NCBI RefSeq assembly: GCF_015330125.1
Contig: NZ_JADDXR010000002.1
Span: 2,616,685 to 2,680,684 of the forward strand
DNA: 64,000 nucleotides
Source of the DNA: Zobellia nedashkovskayae
GTDB lineage: Bacteria; Bacteroidota; Bacteroidia; Flavobacteriales; Flavobacteriaceae
Reading direction: 5' to 3'
In this document: positions 58,801 to 64,000 of the stretch, piece by piece
How positions within the stretch are numbered: position 1 is the stretch's first letter
Layout of the letters: every line of letters starts with the position of its first letter
Made by a program: the position numbers and the translations under genes
Notes under the pieces: generated by a model
Databases searched by the model: none
What the model saw: only the letters and a program-made list of their open reading frames with translations
What the model was told of the DNA's origin: nothing

Positions 58801-61800
58801 TTAGACCAAGTGGTGTAGATAGTGATAATGATGGTTTAGATGATGCAACAGATGCCACTTCCGACTATACAGATGTTGGTGGAATTATCGATAATCCATT
58901 AGTAGCACCTGAAATATTACCTGATGTTGATATGGATGCGACTACAGGTGGTGATGTAGATTTTAGGGATCTTACAGATGACAGACCCGATAATGATAAT
59001 GACGGTATAGTAGATGATGCAGATTTAGATGATGATAATGATGGTATTCTTGATACAGACGAAGGTTGTGGTAATTTCATTATAAACGGCTCTTTTGAAC
59101 AAGATGATTTTAGAGATCCTGTTACTTTTCCTGACGGATTTACTGGTTCAAACGGAACTTTTATCGGTACAACCTATAATACGAATACCTTGTCTGCTTG
59201 GAACTATACGCAAAACTTAGATGGTTGGGTTAATAGCGGTTCGTTCGGGACAGCTACTTTTGCTCCTGCCATTAATGGTTCTCAATACATAGATATTGTG
59301 GGGAATAATAACGTTACCGGTGGCGTATCTAATGAATTGACGCAAACAGTAGATTTAATAATTGGTGAAAGTTATACTTTCTCATTTTACTGGGGAGAAG
59401 ATATAGGACATCTAAGTGGACAGACCGTAACTTTAGATTTTGATGTTATAGACTCTAATAGTATTGCTATTCTAGATGAAACTTTAACAACCATAGCTAC
59501 TGGTGAAGTAGGGGGCTATTCAGGTCCAAAAAACTGGTTTTATGAGGAACGTACTTTTATAGCAACTACAACACAGATTACGGTGCGGTTTTCGGCTCAA
59601 CCTTTTGGAGCTAATACTGGGTCTGGGGCAGCTTTGGATTTAGTTAGCCTTAAATATAGTTCGCCCGGAGCATGTAGGGATACAGACAATGATGGTGTAG
59701 TAGATGCATTTGATTTGGATAGTGATAATGATGGAATCTATGATGCGGTTGAAGCAGGTCATGGACAAGCACATACAAATGGTGTTCTAAACGGTGTTTC
59801 TGGTACAGACGGTATTCCAGATAGTGTTCAGTCTGTTGTAGATAACAGAGCTGTAAACTATACTTTGTCAGAAAGTGCCGATGATACGGATACTATATTT
59901 GATTTCATAGATTTAGATAGTGATGGAGATGGTATTCCTGATAATGTGGAAGCACAAACTACTATAGGTTACATTCTTCCAGATGCAACTGTAGATGCCA
60001 ATGGTGTTGATACAGCCTACACTTCAGGTCTTGTTCCAACAAATACAGATGGCGCAGACAATCCAGATTATTTAGATACGGATTCTGATAATGAAGGAGC
60101 AAATGATACTGTAGAAGCCAACATTATTTTAACAGGTAATGATTCTGATACCGATGGTTTAGATGATGCTACGGATGCTACAATAGATTATTCTGATGTT
60201 AGTGGAACAATAGATAATCCGTTAACGGGGCCGGTAATTTTACCGGATAACGATTCTGATGCAACTACTGGTGGCGATGTAGATTTTAGAGATGATAATA
60301 CCATATTATTGCCTTTCTCATGCGATGAAAGCTTGTATCTAAGTCAACATGAAACAGCTACGGCAACTACATTTTATGATATAGAATCGTCAACAAATCC
60401 TTTCACGATTTCTCCAGTAGGAGATAACTCGCACGGTATTCAATACAATGCCATGGGGTACAATCCAATAGATGATTTTATTTATGGGATAGAAGAAAAC
60501 AGTAATACGCTAATTAAGATAGCCGCAGATGGAGTAACTATTAGATTGGGAGCTATTACAGGATTACCAAGCGGTTTATACTCTTCAGGAGAAATAGATG
60601 ACAACGGTAATTATTATGTACAATTAGATGGTCCTTCGTCAATTGTTTATCAGATTGATATACTTACGCAAACTGCAACGGCAATAAACTTAGACCAGAC
60701 CATTGTAGCAAATGATTTTGCATACAGTATTACAGATAATCTAATTTACTCCGTACAGCAAACAGGAGCAAATGCTGGAGCACTGATTACCTTAGATGTG
60801 GCAACGGGATCGGTAAGAACAATAGGAAGTACCAATAGCTTAACTTTATTTGGAGCTATGTACGCTAGTAGTACAGGAGAAATATATGGTAATTTAAATA
60901 CGGGAGGATTCTATCAGTTTGATGTCCTAACGGGAGAACGTACACTAATTTCATCATCAAGTGCGGCAACACACAATGATGGAGCGCATTGTGTTACGGC
61001 AGCTATTATTTTTGAAGCCAATTTGTCGGTCACAAAAACAAATGGAACCACAACTTATGTCCCAGGAACGGATACCACATATACAATTGTGGCGAGTAAT
61101 AATGGTCCGTTTGGTGTAATCGGAGCTTCGGTAACGGATACGCCAACAGGCATTCCAGCTGCAAACGTTTCCTATTCAGCTGTAGCTTCTTCAGGAAGTA
61201 CTACTACAGTTTCTGGAACTCAATCCGGTGTAATTAATGATATAGTTAGTTTACCGGTTGGAGGTACAGTTACGTATACTGTAACGGTTAGTATTCCTAC
61301 AACTTTTACGGGAGATTTAACCAATACTGTTAGTATACAAAATCCTGTAAATTCAACTGACCCAGATACAACAGATAATTCTGCTACGGATATTGACACA
61401 CTAAATAATCCAGATGTAACTATTGATGATGCAAGTGCTATAGAGGGTGATAATGTTTCCTTTCCGGTAACTTTAAGTAATGCTAGTGCAACAGATATTA
61501 CGTTAACGTTGACATTAACTAATGGTACGGCAGATGATGCAGATTACACCACTACTGATATTCAAGTGACAATACCAGCAGGAACCACGACTATTAATGT
61601 AGATGTACCAACTACGGATGATACTATTGACGAATCTGATGAAGACTTTACAATAGCAATTGCTAGTGTAGATGCAGGTACAGTAGGCGATACATCGGAT
61701 ACCGCTACAGGTACGATTATAGATAACGATGGTTCACCAACAATAATCATAGACGAAGCTAGTGCTATAGAAGGTAACAACGTTTCCTTTCCGGTAACTT

Positions 61801-63014
61801 TAAGTAATGCCAGCACAACAGATATCACCCTAACATTCATTTTTACCAATGGTAGGGCAGATGATGATGATTATACAACTAGCAATATTCAAGCAACTAT
61901 TCCGGCAGGTACAACTACAATTAATATAGATGTACCAACTACGGATGATACTTTTGATGAATTAGATGAAGATTTTACAATATCAATCTTAAGTGTAGAT
62001 GCAGGTACAGTAGGTGATACATCCGATACCGCAATAGGAACTATTATTGATGATGATGACAGCCTAGATATAGATAGTGATAATGATGGTATTATTGATA
62101 ATGTTGAGGATTTAAATGCAGATGGAGATAACGACCCAGCTACTAACCCTACAGACTCAGACGGTGACGCATATCCAGATTATTTAGATATTGATAGTGA
62201 CAATGACGGTATACCGGATAATGTGGAAGCACAGACTACAGCTGGTTATATTGAGCCAAATCTTGTAGATGCTAATAATAATGGATTGGATGACGCCTAT
62301 GAGAGCGGGACGGACTTAGGTTTGGTTCCTGTAAATACAGATGGCGAAGATCAACCAGATTATTTAGATTTAGATAGTGATAATGATAATGTTCCAGATG
62401 CAATAGAGGCTCACGATCAAAACCAAGATGGTTTAGCAGATGAGACGTTCATAGGTTCGGATAAAGATAACGATGGACTTGATGATGGTTATGAAGGTCT
62501 ACAGGCTATAGATGAGGATGTAAATGATGAAATAGATAATCCGTTTGCCATGCTTCCAAATACGGATGGTGACGATGAGTCGGACTATCGTGATACAGAT
62601 GATGATAATGACGGTATCCCAACGCTTGAAGAAGATACCAATTCAGATGGTAACTACGCGAACGATGATGAAAACAACAACGGTATCCCTAACTATTTAG
62701 AAGACCCTTACATAGAGGTTGAGGTATTTAATGTAGTAACTCCAAACGGAGATGGAGCACATGATACATTGATTATTACTGGTCTTGACGTGAGGCCTAA
62801 TAACAATATTCAGATTTATAATAGATGGGGAATATTGATTTTCAGCACAGAATCGTATGACTCGTTAACCAACTATTTTAATGGATATTCATCAGCGAGA
62901 CTTACAGCAGGGAAAAACGAAAGACTACCTAGCGGAACCTATTTTTATATTTTGAATTATGAAGATACAACGGGAGATAACAAGACACTTTCGGGGTATA
63001 TCTATCTTAACTAA
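52875..63014 (+). CDS. 3379-aa cassette-built adhesin with T9SS type B sorting domain
   Basis: The N-terminal hydrophobic segment ends at about residue 36 (SLWAQ-PANDA). Three pre-peptidase-C-like domains follow (about 36-170, 175-310 and 315-450; CSADAAYNTL, YYVSVDNRY). Repeated cassettes then run from about 54229 to 60300: a TSP3 block ending [11 protein letters not shown], a variable beta domain, then a TSP3 block of NVEAQTT or DAVEAGH type. After these come a beta-propeller-like segment (about 60300-61010), a DUF11-like domain (about 61018-61390, ANLSVTKTNGTTTYVPG), two near-identical Calx-beta domains (about 61420-62055) and final TSP3 loops. The type B C-terminal domain spans about 3282-3379 (NVVTPNGDGAHDTLII, YNRWGILIFS, SGYIYLN). 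It is probably a very long calcium-stabilised surface filament moved or displayed by the gliding/T9SS apparatus. A terminator follows. Confidence 0.85.
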   Translation: MHVKRKRNFTFFGEYPRYFGFLLLFVLFMGQSLWAQPANDAIANATPLSINGCSADAAYNTLDATPDGVAGSCWPAGPNANVWFSFVASATGTVQINLDRGTIIGDMTGDMRYAMMALWDATGTTEIACSSFTTVSDDISILQSGLTPGDTYLFSVDRRYPTSGGAETFKLCLSDTPTYDYLEGALNIDSFMNGCSADAIFSTLGASADRNAASCWGTGPNRNVWFEVTAPVTGNIEVKLNTGDEKGTLQTAYLALWDSTGSIELGCNSYRTGRDYDDISLLATGLTPGTSYYVSVDNRYIHALDTFSLCLSDQATDDYYQGATDVTGFIGGCSPDAAYTTLGATFDKGTGSCWLDLVNHNKWFSFVAPPSGRIEVNLDRGGSKGTLRHAYMALWEADGDTELACTTYSDPEDDLRLRHWSLTPGATYYITVDNRYITTTDTFTLCLDDMSGPDTDGDGVEDGVDLDDDNDGILDTVEGCENTDISGTVGIGNAITDTTYPLVGTDIMYTVSKAASTNIYAYDAGANGHGIRIEGQAGDTGSLTSTYSTPIENVFFKMTDFDNNTQYTIEIYDDSNVLYDLDSEGIILVGSGITQTGNDFEAGSVNSDGDDPADDVNGAIYFYFERPVSRIVLIFNHPSTSTTRFIQPTFCLADFDNDGITDHKDLDSDGDGIPDNVEGQTTLGYIAPNTDSAATFRSNDGVNSAYLGGITPENTDATDNPDYLDLDSDNEGGNDIAEAELTLSGNDIDNDGLDDNMDAYTSGYDDPAGTIDNPLSNPIALPDTDGDANTGGDVDFRDATDDRLDSDNDGVVDVVDLDDDNDGIPDIHEQGSMFECTETFLVDGAHTVNTHTTTQINTTSSGITWDLQTLNGITLDTSVSPDFNNTVAYPVSAEFQGAQTHMMMVMNTDRNVGQHATLTITFPNPVKNPTIYFGNLKSSPGIGRRSVYYELTNVGVDMDVVYTDGDFYVADSRIGTSFNNTSTRGTGLVRFNGVFNALTFTLGHFSNVNEDGEIRTNLNLGYYDCVDTGFSSNADADNDGIVNSLDLDSDNDGVYDAVEAGHNQPHTAGRLDGTIGADGIPDVVRLTPDYSSINYDIAESADDSDLNPNFLDLDSDGDGIPDNVEAHTTLGYTAPNADDAATYLTNNGVNSAYLGGVTPTNTDAIDNPDYLDLDSDNEGGNDIAEGGITLSGNDIDNDGLDDATDANTTSYADPGGTIDNPITAPVQLPDEDQDVNTGGDVDFRDATDERPDNDTDGVPDEVDLDDDNDGILDTDENICGNIITGQNISSNLSTLQNANTTLQAGIKYILDIENVSTGGILTGVAVDGPFIGQTINIYLTNTTSGGATLNGATAVYNSDFTYNAGDSAVTGGLVNRGFYVFYGIIDANANGTYEDGVDELLGPVDPLVANSIPVSTTTGPLYFYYNDGIYGDNLASVDYGIKVENCDTDGDGVPNTLDLDSDNDGIFDVIEAGHSQLDTDNDGLIDGLPADFGANGLFSGVESDDSQAATVTYTITESADDTDTILDFLDLDSDGDGLPDNVEAQTTTGFILPNGTVDVNGVDTAYPSGIVPTNTDGTDNPDYLDTDSDNEGANDTTEANITLTGNDTDNDGLDDVTDATADYTDTSGTIDNPLNFPVVLPDVDLDANSGGDVDFRDTTDDRTDTDNDGVPDAVDIDDDNDGILDITECGLIVGEVLTGNYSNSVTGRFTSINSFVSDFTVSTTPWPVNQNNTNITEGLQLVFNQNPDTPGIGDHTIQNITYEIQSPVNGVMKSIKIGSAAPGSVYPANNAPKDMTISWSSGAGSAILYDPLNEITNFSDGQLVPNNSTLHLDMTHLPQDDVESSRWNLTIDLATATFPLTLIYDVTNGEGSVRYEGMGVWPQIDCDFDVDSLPSAYDLDADNDGIPDNVEAQTTIGYIAPSGVDSDGNGLDDAYEISPGSGEGITPTNTDGADNPDYLDLDSDNDNVSDTTEARLRPSGVDSDNDGLDDATDATSDYTDVGGIIDNPLVAPEILPDVDMDATTGGDVDFRDLTDDRPDNDNDGIVDDADLDDDNDGILDTDEGCGNFIINGSFEQDDFRDPVTFPDGFTGSNGTFIGTTYNTNTLSAWNYTQNLDGWVNSGSFGTATFAPAINGSQYIDIVGNNNVTGGVSNELTQTVDLIIGESYTFSFYWGEDIGHLSGQTVTLDFDVIDSNSIAILDETLTTIATGEVGGYSGPKNWFYEERTFIATTTQITVRFSAQPFGANTGSGAALDLVSLKYSSPGACRDTDNDGVVDAFDLDSDNDGIYDAVEAGHGQAHTNGVLNGVSGTDGIPDSVQSVVDNRAVNYTLSESADDTDTIFDFIDLDSDGDGIPDNVEAQTTIGYILPDATVDANGVDTAYTSGLVPTNTDGADNPDYLDTDSDNEGANDTVEANIILTGNDSDTDGLDDATDATIDYSDVSGTIDNPLTGPVILPDNDSDATTGGDVDFRDDNTILLPFSCDESLYLSQHETATATTFYDIESSTNPFTISPVGDNSHGIQYNAMGYNPIDDFIYGIEENSNTLIKIAADGVTIRLGAITGLPSGLYSSGEIDDNGNYYVQLDGPSSIVYQIDILTQTATAINLDQTIVANDFAYSITDNLIYSVQQTGANAGALITLDVATGSVRTIGSTNSLTLFGAMYASSTGEIYGNLNTGGFYQFDVLTGERTLISSSSAATHNDGAHCVTAAIIFEANLSVTKTNGTTTYVPGTDTTYTIVASNNGPFGVIGASVTDTPTGIPAANVSYSAVASSGSTTTVSGTQSGVINDIVSLPVGGTVTYTVTVSIPTTFTGDLTNTVSIQNPVNSTDPDTTDNSATDIDTLNNPDVTIDDASAIEGDNVSFPVTLSNASATDITLTLTLTNGTADDADYTTTDIQVTIPAGTTTINVDVPTTDDTIDESDEDFTIAIASVDAGTVGDTSDTATGTIIDNDGSPTIIIDEASAIEGNNVSFPVTLSNASTTDITLTFIFTNGRADDDDYTTSNIQATIPAGTTTINIDVPTTDDTFDELDEDFTISILSVDAGTVGDTSDTAIGTIIDDDDSLDIDSDNDGIIDNVEDLNADGDNDPATNPTDSDGDAYPDYLDIDSDNDGIPDNVEAQTTAGYIEPNLVDANNNGLDDAYESGTDLGLVPVNTDGEDQPDYLDLDSDNDNVPDAIEAHDQNQDGLADETFIGSDKDNDGLDDGYEGLQAIDEDVNDEIDNPFAMLPNTDGDDESDYRDTDDDNDGIPTLEEDTNSDGNYANDDENNNGIPNYLEDPYIEVEVFNVVTPNGDGAHDTLIITGLDVRPNNNIQIYNRWGILIFSTESYDSLTNYFNGYSSARLTAGKNERLPSGTYFYILNYEDTTGDNKTLSGYIYLN

Positions 63015-63041
63015 TGTCCGTTTTTAAATAATACCAAAACA

Positions 63042-63078
63042 AAAACCCTTGAATTCAAATTCAGGGGTTTTCTTTTTT
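63042..63078 (+). terminator. Terminator after the 3379-aa gene
   Basis: Fourteen-bp arms (AAAACCCTTGAATT / AATTCAGGGGTTTT, one G-U pair) with a 2-nt separation at the loop centre are followed by CTTTTTT. It starts 28 nt after the stop codon. Confidence 0.88.
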
Positions 63079-63123
63079 AAAAGGCAGGTATTAATAGTTC
63101 TATAACTATATTTTATTAAGCTG

Positions 63124-63157
63124 TTGGCACGATACTAATGTAAAGGTGCTATTTTTG
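63124..63157 (+). promoter_or_regulatory. Promoter of idi
   Basis: TTG at 63124-63126, 23 nt, then TATTTTTG (63150-63157), an exact TAnnTTTG. The box ends 44 nt before the idi start codon. Confidence 0.5.
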
Positions 63158-63201
63158 TAATTGAAGAACGTCTTTATTCCCTCTAAAGAAAAATAGTAGT
63201 A

Positions 63202-63747
63202 TTGAAAGAAGAAGAAGTAATCTTGGTAGACCAAGACAATAATCAAATAGGTACGATGCCTAAAATGGAAGCTCACGAGAAAGCTGTGCTCCATCGTGCA
63301 TTTTCTGTTTTTGTAATGAACGACAAGGGTGAAACCATGTTGCAGCAAAGAGCATCGCACAAATACCATTCTCCTCAACTTTGGACCAATACCTGTTGCA
63401 GTCACCAACGTGTTGGTGAAAGTAATATACAAGCGGGAAAAAGAAGGCTACAAGAAGAGATGGGCTTTGTAACGGAACTCAAAGAATTGTTTTCTTTTAT
63501 TTATAAAGCACCTTTTGACAATGGTCTTACGGAACATGAGCTAGACCATGTAATGATGGGTAACTATACAGGCAATCCGCAAATTAATCCTGACGAGGTA
63601 GCGGATTGGAAATGGATGAAGCCCGAGGATGTCAAAAAAGATATTACCAATAACCCTGATACGTATACCGCTTGGTTCAAAATTATTTTCGAAAAATTTT
63701 ATGATCACATAGGCCAAAACGCAACTGAAGATGAAAGTAAAGGTTAG
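63202..63747 (+). CDS. idi: Isopentenyl-diphosphate delta-isomerase, type 1
   Basis: The protein has 181 aa with a TTG start. It converts isopentenyl to dimethylallyl diphosphate in isoprenoid synthesis (quinones, carotenoids). The Nudix-fold enzyme's active-site cysteine is in NTCCSHQR, the Nudix-like box is GKRRLQEEMGF, and the second catalytic region is EHELDHVMMG. Length and motifs match E. coli Idi. It has its own promoter after the adhesin island and overlaps the next gene by 17 nt, suggesting translational coupling. Confidence 0.95.
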   Translation: MKEEEVILVDQDNNQIGTMPKMEAHEKAVLHRAFSVFVMNDKGETMLQQRASHKYHSPQLWTNTCCSHQRVGESNIQAGKRRLQEEMGFVTELKELFSFIYKAPFDNGLTEHELDHVMMGNYTGNPQINPDEVADWKWMKPEDVKKDITNNPDTYTAWFKIIFEKFYDHIGQNATEDESKG

Positions 63748-64000
63748 TAGAAAGGCTCATTTTAATGCCGCTCACCGTTTGTATCACAAAGATTGGAACG
63801 ATGATAAAAATACCAAGGTCTTCGGAAAGTGTAATAACCCCAATTACCATGGTCATAACTATGAGTTGATTGTGAGTGTTACCGGTGAAATTGACTCGGA
63901 AACTGGTTTTGTGATGGATATGAAAGTATTAAAAGATTTGATAGAGGAAAAAGTAGAAGATGCTTTGGATCATAAAAATCTAAATGTTGAGGTTCCTGAA
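63731..64000 (+). CDS. queD: 6-pyruvoyl tetrahydropterin synthase / QueD family (partial)
   Basis: The first 90 codons are present; the gene continues past the window. It starts MKVKVSRKAHFNAAHRLYHK, with the zinc-binding His of FNAAHR, and continues with the GKCNNPNYHGHNYEL motif carrying the catalytic Cys and two more zinc His residues, then GFVMDMKVLKDLIEE and LDHKNLN. The family converts 7,8-dihydroneopterin triphosphate to 6-carboxytetrahydropterin (queuosine pathway) or to 6-pyruvoyl-tetrahydropterin. The presence of CNNPNYHGHNY is compatible with either; the choice of queD is provisional. The start lies inside idi in another frame. Confidence 0.88.
   Translation, partial: MKVKVSRKAHFNAAHRLYHKDWNDDKNTKVFGKCNNPNYHGHNYELIVSVTGEIDSETGFVMDMKVLKDLIEEKVEDALDHKNLNVEVPE

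Overview
The window looks like the chromosome of a gliding, marine-type Flavobacteriaceae bacterium (Bacteroidota); I cannot name the genus. The evidence is as follows. Housekeeping proteins match Bacteroidota forms. Several promoters fit the Bacteroidota TTTG / TAnnTTTG pattern. Most genes lack a Shine-Dalgarno sequence. There are type IX secretion system (T9SS) type B C-terminal domains, two PorP/SprF proteins and a PorE-like OmpA protein.

Region 1 (1-17000) is a conserved information-processing block. It holds rpsU, a XerC/D-type recombinase, a short HPF, tRNA-Thr(TGT), tRNA-Tyr(GTA), tRNA-Gly(TCC), tRNA-Thr(GGT), tuf, tRNA-Trp(CCA), secE, nusG, rplK, rplA, rplJ, rplL, rpoB, rpoC, a small DUF3467 protein and, on the opposite strand, prfC. 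rpsU carries a near-perfect Shine-Dalgarno sequence, a hairpin sits between rplL and rpoB, and a bidirectional terminator separates the DUF3467 gene from prfC.

Region 2 (17000-63080) is an island of about 46 kb made almost only of giant, repeat-rich secreted proteins and their export partners, all on the + strand. Unit I (17392-24090) is an acidic TSP3-repeat protein with a type B sorting domain, then PorP/SprF, then a PorE-like anchor. Unit II (24374-39325) is three successive giant proteins of 1855, 1457 and 1486 aa. They have unrelated domain content but end in the same tail, VITNRRITYRVKxN, and lack a type A or type B sorting domain. Unit III (39836-52557) is a fibre/collagen-like giant split into two frames by what looks like a 71-bp deletion inside a repeat array, then a second type B protein and a second PorP/SprF. 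Unit IV (52875-63014) is a 3379-aa type B protein with a cassette architecture.

The upstream regions of the unit II genes, of the collagen-like gene and of the 3379-aa gene share a CACAACAA element. For two of them a second upstream box also lies at identical spacing. This suggests a common regulator or promoter class for the surface proteins.

Region 3 (63080-64000) returns to metabolism, with idi (type 1 isopentenyl-diphosphate isomerase) overlapping a QueD/PTPS-family gene that runs off the end.

The strongest candidates for something undescribed are the shared 14-residue C-terminal tail and the shared upstream element. The repeat-mediated disruption of the collagen-like gene is the clearest structural anomaly.
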